DNA from: Nocardioides daejeonensis
Lineage (GTDB): Bacteria; Actinomycetota; Actinomycetes; Propionibacteriales; Nocardioidaceae
DNA length: 64,000 bases
Assembly: GCF_003194585.1 (NCBI RefSeq)
Contig: NZ_QHKZ01000010.1
Location: 59,186-123,185, forward strand
Direction of reading: 5' to 3'
Made by a program: the position numbers and the translations under genes. Below the pieces are notes generated by a model, which saw only the letters and a program-made list of their open reading frames with translations, ran no database searches and had not been told where the DNA came from. The first letter of the stretch is position 1. Each line of letters begins with the position of its first letter. Shown in pieces: positions 24,246 to 33,087 of this stretch.

Positions 24246-25934
24246 GTGACCCCCGAACAGCTCTCCGCCGCCGTCGTCGATGCCCTGACCCACCTCATCG
24301 ATGGCGGCGCGCTCACCCTTCCCGACGGCGCGCCGTCGGAGGTGGCGATCGAGCGACCGCGTCAGAAGGGTCACGGAGACTACGCCACCAACGTCGCGCT
24401 GCAGCTGGCCAAGAAGGCGGGGACGAATCCTCGGGCGCTGGCCGAGCTGATCGCCGCCCGCCTCGTTGAGGCGGACGGCATCGCCGGAGTCGACATCGCG
24501 GGACCCGGCTTCCTCAACATCACCGTGGACGCCGGAGCCCAGGGCGTGGTCGCCGGTCGGATCGTGACCGCCGGCGCGGCGTACGGCCGCTCCGAGAGCC
24601 TCACCGGCGAGCGGATCAACATCGAGTTCATCTCGGCCAACCCCACCGGACCACTGCACCTGGGGCACACCCGGTGGGCGGTGCTCGGCGATGCCATCGC
24701 CCGGGTCCTGTCCGCAGCGGGCGCGGAGGTGACGCGCGAGTTCTACATCAACGACCGCGGCGTGCAGATGAACCACTTCGCCGACTCGATCATCGCCGCG
24801 GCGCTGGGTCGGGAGAAGCCCGCCGACGGCTATGCGGGCGACTACATCGACGACCTGGCCCAGGAGGTCGGCGCCGCGAGCCCCGGTATCTTCGAGCTGC
24901 CGGAGCCGGAGCGGCGGTCCGCTGTCCGGAGGCTGGGCTACGAGATCCAGCTCAAGGAGCAGCAGGAGCAGCTGCGGAGCTTCAACACCCACTTCGACGT
25001 CTGGTTCTCCGAGCTCTCGCTGCACGAGTCCGGAGTCGACGGCGGTGTACCGCAGACGTTGGAGCGGCTGAAGGACCTCGGCCATGTCTACGAGCTCGAC
25101 GGCGCGCTCTGGATGCGCACCACCGACTTCGGCGACGACAAGGACCGGGTGCTGATCAAGTCCGACGGCGAGCTGACCTACTTCGCCTCCGACACTGCCT
25201 ACTACCTCAACAAGCGGGCCCGGGGCTTCGACCACTGCATCTATCTGCTGGGTGCCGACCACCACGGCTACGTGGGCCGGCTCAAGGCGATGGCGGCCTG
25301 CGTCGGCGACGATCCTGCACGGACCCTGAACGTCCTGATCGGGCAGCTGGTGAAGATCCTGCGCGACGGTCAGGAGCTCAAGCTCTCCAAGCGCGCAGGC
25401 ACGATCGTGACGCTGAACGAGCTGGCTGAGGAGATCGGCGTCGATGCGCTGCGCTACTCGCTGGCCCGGTACCCGGCCGACTCGCCCTTGGTGCTCGACG
25501 TCGCCGAGATCACCAAGGCGTCCAACGACAATCCCGTCTACTACGTGCAGTACGGCCATGCCCGGACCTGCCGGATGACGGAGAACGCTCGCGACCTCGG
25601 GATGCGTGGCGCCACGGAGATCCTGGCCGACTTCGACCCGGCGCTGCTCGCCCATGAGCTCGAGGGGAAGCTGCTGCGCAGCCTCGCCGACTTCCCGCGG
25701 GTGGTCGCCAGCGCCGCCGAGCTGCGTGAGCCGCATCGCATCGCCCGCTATCTGGAAGACACCACGGCGGTCTTCAACAAGTGGTACGACACCAAGGAGT
25801 GCCGGATGCTGCCGATGGGCGACGAGCCGGCGGGTCCGGTCAACGAGGCCCGCCTGGTGCTGGTCGCCGCGACGCGCACGGTGCTCGCCAACGGACTCGA
25901 CCTGCTGGGCGTCACCGCGCCCGAGCGCATGTGA
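24246..25934 (+). CDS. argS: arginyl-tRNA synthetase
   Basis: A 562-residue class I synthetase. The N-terminal Add1-type domain (about 1-115) precedes the HIGH-type motif ANPTGPLHLGHTRWAVLGDA, and a KMSKS-like LKLSKRAGTIVTL appears later. The C-terminal DALR anticodon-binding domain starts near ASNDNPVYYVQYGHAR. It charges tRNA-Arg, whose gene is adjacent and divergent. The GTG start has a TAGGCT box six bases upstream and no RBS, so the mRNA is likely leaderless. It heads the long block argS-lysA-hom-thrC-thrB. Confidence 0.97.
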   Translation: MTPEQLSAAVVDALTHLIDGGALTLPDGAPSEVAIERPRQKGHGDYATNVALQLAKKAGTNPRALAELIAARLVEADGIAGVDIAGPGFLNITVDAGAQGVVAGRIVTAGAAYGRSESLTGERINIEFISANPTGPLHLGHTRWAVLGDAIARVLSAAGAEVTREFYINDRGVQMNHFADSIIAAALGREKPADGYAGDYIDDLAQEVGAASPGIFELPEPERRSAVRRLGYEIQLKEQQEQLRSFNTHFDVWFSELSLHESGVDGGVPQTLERLKDLGHVYELDGALWMRTTDFGDDKDRVLIKSDGELTYFASDTAYYLNKRARGFDHCIYLLGADHHGYVGRLKAMAACVGDDPARTLNVLIGQLVKILRDGQELKLSKRAGTIVTLNELAEEIGVDALRYSLARYPADSPLVLDVAEITKASNDNPVYYVQYGHARTCRMTENARDLGMRGATEILADFDPALLAHELEGKLLRSLADFPRVVASAAELREPHRIARYLEDTTAVFNKWYDTKECRMLPMGDEPAGPVNEARLVLVAATRTVLANGLDLLGVTAPERM

Positions 25935-25951
25935 AGGGATAGCGACGACTG

Positions 25952-27367
25952 ATGCGCGCACACGAGGCCGGGTGGGCCCATGCCCCCGGCGCCCTGCGTG
26001 GCCCTGCCTGGCTGAGCCTCCCCGAGGACGTCAACGCTCTCGTGCCTCGACTCTGGTCGAACACGGCTGAGAAGGTCGGCGGGGTGCTCTCCGTCGGAGG
26101 CGTCGCGCTCACCGACCTCGTCGCCGAGCACGGCAGCGCCGCCTACGTGCTGGACGAGTCGGACTTCCGAGCGCGTGCGCGAGCCTTCCGCGACGCCTTC
26201 TCGGACTTCGACGTCTACTACGCCGGCAAGTCCTTCCTGTGTACGACGGTGGCTCGGTGGGTGGCGGAGGAGGGGCTCTGCCTCGACGTCTGCTCCAACG
26301 GCGAGCTGACGGTCGCGCTGCGCGCCGGGGTGGCCCCGGAACGTCTGGGCTACCACGGCAACAACAAGTCGACCGCCGATCTCGCGCGTGCCGTCGAGCT
26401 GCGGATCGGCCGGATCGTGGTCGACTCCTTCGACGAGATCGACCGGCTCGCCGGGCTCACCCGCGAGCTCGGCGTCACCGCACAGGTGATGGTGCGGGTC
26501 ACGGCGGGCGTGGAGGCGCACACCCACGAGTTCATCGCCACCGCGCACGAGGACCAGAAGTTCGGCTTCTCGATCTCCTCGGGCGACGCCTTCGAGGCCG
26601 CCCGCCGGGTATTGGAGGTGCCCGGCCTGCACCTGCTCGGGCTGCACTCCCACATCGGCAGCCAGATCTTCGACACCTCGGGCTTCGAGGTGGCTGCCCG
26701 CCGGGTGCTGGCCCTGCACGCCCGGATCGGTGCCGAGCTCGGTGCCGAGCTGCCCGAGATGGACCTCGGCGGCGGCTTCGGCATCGCCTACACCACCCAG
26801 GACGACCCGACCACGCCGGCCGTGCTGGCCGAGCAGCTCGGCGCCATCGTGGAGCAGGAGTGCGCCTCGCTGGGCATCGAGCGTCCGCGGCTCTCGATCG
26901 AGCCGGGTCGAGCCATCGTGGGGCCTGCGATGTGCACCGTCTACACGGTCGGCACGGTCAAGCAGGTGGCGCTGGACGGCGGTGCGCGGCGTACCTATGT
27001 CTCGGTCGACGGCGGCATGAGCGACAACGTGCGCACCGCGCTGTACGACGCCGACTACTCCTGCACACTCGCCTCGCGTGCCTCGACAGCGGCCCCGGTG
27101 CTCGCCCGCATCGTCGGCAAGCACTGTGAGGCCGGCGACATCGTGGTGAAGGACGAGTTCCTGCCGGCCGACATCACCCCCGGCGACCTGGTCGCCGTCC
27201 CGGCCACCGGCGCCTACTGCCGGTCCATGGCCTCCAACTACAACCACGCCCTGCGGCCGCCGGTGATCGCGGTCCGCGACGGCGTCGCGACGGTGATCGT
27301 CCGTCGCGAGACCGAGGACGACCTGTTGGCCACGGATGTGGGCGCACATGAGGGAGCAGCACGATGA
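25952..27367 (+). CDS. lysA: diaminopimelate decarboxylase
   Basis: A 471-residue PLP enzyme of the alanine-racemase fold. The Schiff-base Lys lies in VYYAGKSFLC; other signatures are CSNGELTVAL, HSHIGSQI, EMDLGGGFGIAY, and the C-terminal active-site Cys region GKHCEAGDIV with GAYCRSMASNYN. It makes lysine from meso-diaminopimelate, also draining the peptidoglycan precursor. Its stop overlaps the hom start (ATGA), indicating coupling. The first 40 residues are extra but common in actinobacterial LysA. Confidence 0.96.
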   Translation: MRAHEAGWAHAPGALRGPAWLSLPEDVNALVPRLWSNTAEKVGGVLSVGGVALTDLVAEHGSAAYVLDESDFRARARAFRDAFSDFDVYYAGKSFLCTTVARWVAEEGLCLDVCSNGELTVALRAGVAPERLGYHGNNKSTADLARAVELRIGRIVVDSFDEIDRLAGLTRELGVTAQVMVRVTAGVEAHTHEFIATAHEDQKFGFSISSGDAFEAARRVLEVPGLHLLGLHSHIGSQIFDTSGFEVAARRVLALHARIGAELGAELPEMDLGGGFGIAYTTQDDPTTPAVLAEQLGAIVEQECASLGIERPRLSIEPGRAIVGPAMCTVYTVGTVKQVALDGGARRTYVSVDGGMSDNVRTALYDADYSCTLASRASTAAPVLARIVGKHCEAGDIVVKDEFLPADITPGDLVAVPATGAYCRSMASNYNHALRPPVIAVRDGVATVIVRRETEDDLLATDVGAHEGAAR

Positions 27368-28683
27368 GTGACGAGAAGACGCTGCGGGTAGCAGTGCTGG
27401 GATGCGGATCGGTCGGCTCCCAAGTGGTCCGTCTGCTCACCGAGCAGGCCGAGGACCTCACCGCGCGCGCCGGCGCCCGGCTGGAGCTGGCGGGTGTCGC
27501 CGTACGTCGCCTCGACGCGCCGCGGGAGGCCGAGGTCCCCGAGGGGCTGCTCACCACCGACGCGCTGGGCCTGGTCACCCGGCCCGACATCGATCTGGTC
27601 GTGGAGGTGATCGGCGGTCTCGAGCCCGCACGCGAGCTGATCCTGGCCGCGCTGGCCAACGGCGCCTCCGTGGTCAGCGCCAACAAGGCACTGCTCGCCG
27701 AGGACGGCGCCACCCTCTTCGACGCTGCCGCGAACGCCGCGGGTGGGGCCGGTCGTGACCTCTACTACGAGGCGGCGGTCGCCGGCGCGATCCCGATCCT
27801 CCGCCCGCTGCGCGAGTCGCTGGCCGGCGACCGGGTGACGCGGGTGCTGGGCATCGTCAACGGCACCACCAACTTCATCCTCGACAAGATGCACACCAGC
27901 GGCGCCGGCTTCTCCGAGGCGCTCGACGAGGCGCAGCAGCTCGGCTATGCCGAGGCCGACCCGACGGCCGATGTCGAGGGGTTCGACGCCGCTGCGAAGG
28001 CGGCCATCCTGGCCAGTCTCGCCTTCCACACCCGGGTGACCGCCAACGACGTGCACCGTGAGGGCATCGCCGAGGTGACGGCAGCAGACGTGGCGTCGGC
28101 GCGCGAGATGCGGTCGGTGGTGAAGCTGCTGGCGATCTGCGAGCTCCGGGAGACCGCGAGCGGTCCTGCCGTGAGCGCCCGCGTGCACCCCGCCATGATT
28201 CCCGACACCCACCCGCTCGCCTCCGTCCGTGAGGCCTACAACGCGGTCTTCGTCGAGTCCGAGGCTGCCGGTCAGCTGATGTTCTACGGCCCCGGCGCCG
28301 GCGGTGCGCCGACCGCGTCCGCCGTCCTCGGCGACCTGGTCGCGGCGGCGCGCAACCGCATCTCCGGCACCCGAGGCGTCGCCGACTCCAGCTACGCAGA
28401 CCTGGCCGTTCTCCCGATGGGGGAGACGGTCACCCGCTACCACGTGGGCATCGACGTGGAGGACCGCGCCGGAGTCCTGGCGACCGTGGCGGCGGCGTTC
28501 GCCGAGCACGGCGTATCGATCCAGACCGTCCGTCAGGAGGGCCGGGGTGAGGACGCCCAGCTGGTGGTCGTCTCGCACCGGGCGACGGACGCCCAATTGT
28601 CCGCAACGGTCGAGCACCTGCGCGGGATGGACATCGTTCGTGACGTCACCTCGGTGATGCGCGTGGAAGGAGAGGGCGACTGA
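27364..28683 (+). CDS. hom: homoserine dehydrogenase with ACT domain
   Basis: A 439-residue enzyme. The N-terminal NAD(P) motif is AVLGCGSVGSQV. The catalytic domain contains YYEAAVAGAIPILRPLRESL, GIVNGTTNFILDKM and DPTADVEGFDAAAKAAILA. A C-terminal ACT domain starts at about residue 355 (YHVGIDVEDRAGVLATVA), the usual site for threonine feedback. It reduces aspartate semialdehyde to homoserine. It overlaps lysA and thrC by four and one bases respectively, so the threonine branch is one operon. Confidence 0.97.
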   Translation: MSDEKTLRVAVLGCGSVGSQVVRLLTEQAEDLTARAGARLELAGVAVRRLDAPREAEVPEGLLTTDALGLVTRPDIDLVVEVIGGLEPARELILAALANGASVVSANKALLAEDGATLFDAAANAAGGAGRDLYYEAAVAGAIPILRPLRESLAGDRVTRVLGIVNGTTNFILDKMHTSGAGFSEALDEAQQLGYAEADPTADVEGFDAAAKAAILASLAFHTRVTANDVHREGIAEVTAADVASAREMRSVVKLLAICELRETASGPAVSARVHPAMIPDTHPLASVREAYNAVFVESEAAGQLMFYGPGAGGAPTASAVLGDLVAAARNRISGTRGVADSSYADLAVLPMGETVTRYHVGIDVEDRAGVLATVAAAFAEHGVSIQTVRQEGRGEDAQLVVVSHRATDAQLSATVEHLRGMDIVRDVTSVMRVEGEGD

Positions 28684-29747
28684 TGGCCCACCAGTGGAGA
28701 GGCGTGATCGAGGAGTACCGGGAGCTGCTGGAGATCCCGGCCGGCACGCCTGCGGTCACCCTGGGCGAGGGGGGGACGCCGCTGGTCGAGTCGCGCTGGC
28801 TCTCCGGGCTCACCGGCGGTCAGGTCTGGCTGAAGGTCGAGGGTGACAACCCCACCGGCTCCTTCAAGGATCGCGGCATGACGGCAGCGCTCTCGGTAGC
28901 CGTGCACGAGGGCGCCGAGGCCGTGGTCTGCGCCTCGACCGGCAACACCTCCGCATCGATGGCCGCCTACGCGGCGAAGGCTGGGATCAAGGCGCTGGTG
29001 CTCGTTCCCGAGGGCAAGATCGCCGCCGGCAAGATGGCTCAGGCGATCATGCACGGCGCGCAGATCACCATGGTGCGCGGCAACTTCGACGACTGCCTGC
29101 GGATGTCACGCGAGCTCGCCGACAAGTACCCGGTCGCGCTGGTCAACTCGGTCAACCCGGTGCGTCTCGAGGGGCAGAAGACCGCCAGCTTCGAGATCGT
29201 CGACCGCCTCGGCGACGCCCCCGACGTGCACCTGCTGCCGGTGGGCAACGCCGGCAACATTTCGGCGTACTGGAAGGGCTACAAGGAGTACGCCGAGCAG
29301 GGGCGGGCCACCAAGCGCCCGGTGATGCGGGCCTTCCAGGCAGAGGGCGCTGCGCCGCTGGTCACCGGCAAGCCGTTCCCCAACCCGGAGACCAAGGCGA
29401 CGGCGATCCGCATCGGCAACCCCGCGTCCTGGGACCTTGCGGTTGCTGCGGCGACCGAGTCCGGTGGGCGCTTCGCCTCGCGCAGCGACGAGCAGATCCT
29501 CGCGGCGCAGCGTGCGCTGGCCAGCAACGACGGGGTCTTCGTGGAGCCGGCTTCCGCGATCGGCGTCGCCGGTCTGCTCGAAGAGCTGGACCAGGGGGAG
29601 TCGTATGCGGGCAAGACGGTGGTCATCACCGTCACCGGCCATGGGCTGAAGGACACCGTCACGGCGTTGGAGGGCTTCGGCCCGTTGGAGAAGGTCGTCA
29701 TCGACGCCGACGTCGACGCGGCTGCGGCCGCTGCCGGCCTGCGCTGA
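28683..29747 (+). CDS. thrC: threonine synthase
   Basis: A 354-residue fold-type II PLP enzyme. The PLP Lys lies in NPTGSFKDRGMT, the phosphate loop in LLPVGNAGNISAYWKG, and the substrate-binding STGNTSASMAAYAAKAGI is intact. It converts O-phosphohomoserine to threonine. The start overlaps the hom stop (TGATG), and its own stop overlaps thrB. The length is that of the short actinobacterial type. Confidence 0.97.
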   Translation: MAHQWRGVIEEYRELLEIPAGTPAVTLGEGGTPLVESRWLSGLTGGQVWLKVEGDNPTGSFKDRGMTAALSVAVHEGAEAVVCASTGNTSASMAAYAAKAGIKALVLVPEGKIAAGKMAQAIMHGAQITMVRGNFDDCLRMSRELADKYPVALVNSVNPVRLEGQKTASFEIVDRLGDAPDVHLLPVGNAGNISAYWKGYKEYAEQGRATKRPVMRAFQAEGAAPLVTGKPFPNPETKATAIRIGNPASWDLAVAAATESGGRFASRSDEQILAAQRALASNDGVFVEPASAIGVAGLLEELDQGESYAGKTVVITVTGHGLKDTVTALEGFGPLEKVVIDADVDAAAAAAGLR

Positions 29748-30649
29748 TGTCGGAGTTCGTCGCCGGCGCGGTGCACGTCCGCGTGCCTGCGACCTCGGCC
29801 AACCTCGGCCCCGGCTTCGACACGCTCGGCCTTGCCCTGGAGCTGTACGACGATCTGGTCGCCGAGGTGGTGCCCGAGGGCCTGCAGGTCGAGGTCACCG
29901 GCGCTGGTGCCGGGGAGGTGCCGCTCGACGAGACCCATCTGGTGATCCGGTCGATGCGGCTGGCCTTCGACGCGATGGGGGTGGAGCCCTCCGGACTCCG
30001 GGTGCGGTGCACCAACCGGATCCCGCATGCCCGCGGCCTCGGCTCCTCCTCGGCTGCGATCGTCGGAGGCATCGGGCTGGCGCGGGCGCTGGTGGTCGAC
30101 GGTGTCGAGCGGCTGAGCGACGACGGCATCCTGCAGCTGGCCGCCTCCGAAGAGGGGCATCCCGACAACGTGGCTCCCGCCGTGGGCGGCGGGTTCGTGG
30201 TCGCTGGCCAGGACGGTGAGGGCTTCTACTCGGTCGCCTCGCCGGTGCACCCAGCGGTGACGGCCGTGGCGTTCATCCCGCCGCATCCGCTGTCGACCGA
30301 GGTTGCTCGGGGGCTGCTCCCGGCGACCGTGCCGCACTCCGACGCGGCTACCAATGCCGGACGCGCGGCGCTGCTGGTCGCGGCGATGAGCGTGCACCCG
30401 GAGCGCCTGCTCACGGCCACCGCCGACCTGCTGCACCAGGACTACCGCGAGACTGGCATGCCTGCCTCCTTGGCTCTCATGCGCGCTCTGCGCGCCGACG
30501 GACACGCCGCGACGATCTCCGGAGCGGGGCCGACGGTGCTGGTCCTGACCACGTCGGACGCGGTCGAGGCTCTGCTCGCCCGTTGCCCCGAGGGCTGGCA
30601 GGCCCAGCACCTGGCCATCGCGTCCGGCGGCGTGCACCAGGTCCGCTGA
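29747..30649 (+). CDS. thrB: homoserine kinase
   Basis: A 300-residue GHMP kinase. The N-terminal VRVPATSANLGPGFDTLGLA, the ATP-binding loop IPHARGLGSSSAAIVGGI and the late motif ISGAGPTVLVL are all present. It phosphorylates homoserine for threonine synthase. It is the last gene of the overlapping lysA-hom-thrC-thrB set. A 148-base gap with a possible promoter precedes rho. Confidence 0.97.
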   Translation: MSEFVAGAVHVRVPATSANLGPGFDTLGLALELYDDLVAEVVPEGLQVEVTGAGAGEVPLDETHLVIRSMRLAFDAMGVEPSGLRVRCTNRIPHARGLGSSSAAIVGGIGLARALVVDGVERLSDDGILQLAASEEGHPDNVAPAVGGGFVVAGQDGEGFYSVASPVHPAVTAVAFIPPHPLSTEVARGLLPATVPHSDAATNAGRAALLVAAMSVHPERLLTATADLLHQDYRETGMPASLALMRALRADGHAATISGAGPTVLVLTTSDAVEALLARCPEGWQAQHLAIASGGVHQVR

Positions 30650-30797
30650 CGCCCGGGCCCAGCACGCGGCACCGAGGCCGAGTGTTAATGTCAAGACTGG
30701 CACGGCGCCCGCTCTGGCCGCCGCCGCTCTACCTGTCTGGGTGGGGCGTGCCCGCATCCGCGTCGATACCATCGCAGCCGACTACCGAGGATCCAAC

Positions 30798-32675
30798 GTG
30801 TCCGAGACTCCCTCCACCGCCGAACCCACCGCGGCCCCCGCGAAGAAACGGGCGGGCCTGAACTCGATGCTCCTTGCCGACCTCAAGGCCATGGCCGGGG
30901 GCCTGGGCATCAAGGGCGCCGGCAGCATGAAGAAGGCGCAGCTGGTCGAGGCGATCCGCGGCCATCAGGCTGGCGCAGGGGCCGCCGCGAAGCCGGCCGA
31001 GTCCGGTGCCGCCGAGACGAAGCGCGCGGAACAGAAGCAGCCCGCGGCGAAGCAGCCCGAGGCCAAGCAGGCAGCGCAGAAGCAGAACGAGTCGAAGCAG
31101 GCCGAGCCGAAGCAGACCGAGGCCCGCGGAGCCGACGCCGCCGACGAGGGCGGCGCGCCTCGCCGTCGGGAGCGAAACCGCGGCAACCGGCAGGAGCAGG
31201 AGGCGGGCCAGGGCGAGCAGGGCCAGCAGGCCGGTCAGCAGCGCCAGCAGGGCAAGCAGCAGAACCAGAACCAGCAGAACCAGAACCAGCAGAACCAGAA
31301 CCAGCAGAACCAGGGCCAGCAGCAGAAGCAGCGTCAGGGGCAGCAGGAGAAGGGCGACCAGGGCGCCCAGAACCAGCAGAACCAGGGTCAGCAGCAGAAC
31401 CAGCAGGGCCAGCAGCAGAACCAGCAGGGCCAGGCACAGCACGACCAGGACGGCGACGAGAGTGGTGGCCGCAATCGTCGTCGGCGGGGCCGGGAGCGCG
31501 GCGAGCGCGGCGGCCGCCAGCGCGGCGAGCCCGACACCACGATCCTCGAGGACGACGTTCTGGTGCCTGCGGCGGGCATCTTGGACGTGCTCGACAACTA
31601 TGCCTTCGTCCGCACGAGCGGCTACGCCGCGGGCCCGGAGGACGTCTACCTCTCGCTGTCGATGGTGCGCAAGCACGGGCTGCGCCGTGGTGACGCGGTG
31701 GTCGGCCAGGTGCGGCAGCCGCGCGAGGGCGAGCGACGGGAGAAGTTCAACCCGATGGTCCGGGTCGACCTGGTCAACGGCGCCGACCCGGAGGGCGCCG
31801 AGGAGCGCCCGGAGTTCGCCGAGCTCACCCCTGTGCACCCCAGCCAGCGGCTCCGGATGGAGACTGCCCCCGGCGATGTGGTGGGCCGCGTCGTCGACCT
31901 GCTCGCGCCGGTCGGCAAGGGCCAGCGTGGCCTGATCGTCGCGCCGCCCGGCTCCGGACGCACCACCGTGCTCCAGCACATGGCAGCGGCGGTGACGGCC
32001 AACAACCCCGAGTGCCACCTCATGGTGGTGCTGCTCGACGAGCGCCCCGAGGAGGTCACCGACTTCCAGCGCTCGGTCAAGGGTGAGGTCATCGCCTCGA
32101 CCTTCGACCGGCCGGCCACCGACCACACGACGGTGGCGGAGCTCGCCGTGGAGCGGGCCAAGCGCCTGGTCGAGCAGGGTCATGACGTCGTCATGCTCAT
32201 CGACGGCCTGACCCGCCTCGGCCGCGCCTACAACCTCGCGGCCCCGGCCAACGGCCGGACCCTGCCGAGCGGTGTCGACGTCTCCTCGCTGCACCCGCCC
32301 AAGAAGCTCTTCGGGTCGGCCCGCAAGCTCGAGGACGCCGGCTCGCTCACGATCATCGCCACGGTGCTCGTGGAGACCGGCTCCGACATCGACCAGGCCA
32401 TCTTCGAGGAGTTCCAGGGCACCGCGAACTCGGAGCTCCGGCTCCGCGCGGAGTACGTCGACAAGCGGCTCTTCCCGGCCGTCGACGTCGTGCACTCCGC
32501 GACCCGCCGAGATGAGCTGCTCCTCGCCGAGGAGGAGGCCACCGCGCAGCAGGCGCTCCGCCGTACCTTGGGCGGGGATCCGGAGGAGGCGCTGGTCGGG
32601 CTGCTGGAGCTGGTGCGCTCCAGCCAGACCAACATCGAACTGCTCACCCGCGTCGCCCGCAACGCCCGCGCCTGA
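30798..32675 (+). CDS. rho: transcription termination factor Rho, atypical active site and Q/N-rich insertion
   Basis: A 625-residue Rho. Order: Rho-N domain (about 14-55), a long disordered insertion (about 60-240) with a Gln/Asn-rich core (about 145-215), the RNA-binding cold-shock domain (DDVLVPAAGILDVLDNYAFV), then the RecA-like motor (DERPEEVTDFQRSVKGEV, TRLGRAYN, TRRDELLL). The P-loop reads APPGSGRTT at 382-390, so residues equal to E. coli Lys181 and Lys184 are Gly385 and Arg388. E. coli Ser266 equals Gly470, and Lys336 equals Gln540. Glu/Arg of DERP and the arginine finger are retained. GAGGA precedes the GTG start. Confidence 0.95.
   Translation: MSETPSTAEPTAAPAKKRAGLNSMLLADLKAMAGGLGIKGAGSMKKAQLVEAIRGHQAGAGAAAKPAESGAAETKRAEQKQPAAKQPEAKQAAQKQNESKQAEPKQTEARGADAADEGGAPRRRERNRGNRQEQEAGQGEQGQQAGQQRQQGKQQNQNQQNQNQQNQNQQNQGQQQKQRQGQQEKGDQGAQNQQNQGQQQNQQGQQQNQQGQAQHDQDGDESGGRNRRRRGRERGERGGRQRGEPDTTILEDDVLVPAAGILDVLDNYAFVRTSGYAAGPEDVYLSLSMVRKHGLRRGDAVVGQVRQPREGERREKFNPMVRVDLVNGADPEGAEERPEFAELTPVHPSQRLRMETAPGDVVGRVVDLLAPVGKGQRGLIVAPPGSGRTTVLQHMAAAVTANNPECHLMVVLLDERPEEVTDFQRSVKGEVIASTFDRPATDHTTVAELAVERAKRLVEQGHDVVMLIDGLTRLGRAYNLAAPANGRTLPSGVDVSSLHPPKKLFGSARKLEDAGSLTIIATVLVETGSDIDQAIFEEFQGTANSELRLRAEYVDKRLFPAVDVVHSATRRDELLLAEEEATAQQALRRTLGGDPEEALVGLLELVRSSQTNIELLTRVARNARA
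31263..31440 (+). repeat. imperfect short tandem repeats encoding the Q/N-rich tract of Rho
   Basis: Three perfect copies of a 15-base unit (AACCAGAACCAGCAG, residues NQNQQ) run from 31263 to 31307. Degenerate GQQ/NQQ copies follow to about 31440. Repeats of this size can change length by slippage. They lie entirely within the rho reading frame. Confidence 0.85.
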
Positions 32676-32785
32676 CGCCGATTGGCGGTGCTCTTGGGCG
32701 AGGTGGCAGAATCAAGAGGTTGGCACCGGCTCACGCCGGCTCATTGGGAGCGGCGACCCGGCGGTCATAGTCGAGGAGAAGAAGA
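32676..32785 (+). promoter_or_regulatory. rpmE 5' leader with promoter, possible L31 autoregulatory RNA
   Basis: The 110 bases between rho and rpmE hold a possible promoter (TTGGCG 32682-32687, 19 bases, CAGAAT 32707-32712). About 65 bases of G/C-rich leader follow, with repeated CCGGCTC blocks able to pair with GAGCGGC. A ribosomal-protein leader for L31 is known in Actinobacteria; this fits by position only. Confidence 0.4.
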
Positions 32786-33001
32786 ATGAAGAAGGACATC
32801 CACCCCGAGTACGTCGAGACCCAGGTGACCTGCACCTGTGGCAACTCGTTCACGACCCGCAGCACGGCGACGGCGGGCACGATCCACGCCGACACCTGCT
32901 CCAACTGCCACCCCTTCTACACGGGCAAGCAGCGCATCCTCGACACCGGTGGCCGCGTGGCCCGCTTCGAGGCCCGCTACGCCAAGAAGGCCGCCAAGTA
33001 G
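32786..33001 (+). CDS. rpmE: 50S ribosomal protein bL31, zinc-binding form
   Basis: A 71-residue protein starting MKKDIHPEYVETQVTCTCGN. The four zinc ligands are in CTC (16, 18) and CSNC (38, 41), so this is the C+ form that acts as a zinc reservoir and is swapped for a zinc-free paralogue under zinc limitation. A strong GAGGAGAAG ribosome site precedes it. It sits between rho and prfA as in many actinobacteria and is followed by a terminator. Confidence 0.97.
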   Translation: MKKDIHPEYVETQVTCTCGNSFTTRSTATAGTIHADTCSNCHPFYTGKQRILDTGGRVARFEARYAKKAAK

Positions 33002-33010
33002 CTCTGTCGT

Positions 33011-33053
33011 GACGCCGGTCCCCGATCGATCCAGGTCGAGCGGGGCCGGCGTC
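33011..33053 (+). terminator. terminator after rpmE
   Basis: GACGCCGG/CCGGCGTC (33011-33018, 33046-33053) and CCCCG/CGGGG (33020-33024, 33041-33045) form a 13-bp stem with one bulged T and a 16-base loop. It is followed by CTTCATTT and starts ten bases after the rpmE stop. Confidence 0.75.
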
Positions 33054-33087
33054 CTTCATTTCCGACGGAGCGAGCGAGGAGAGGGCG

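Noticed and set aside
31200..31440. Short repeats resembling a CRISPR array or minisatellite
   Set aside because: Repeats are 15 bases without unique spacers and lie in frame inside rho, so they encode the Q/N tract.
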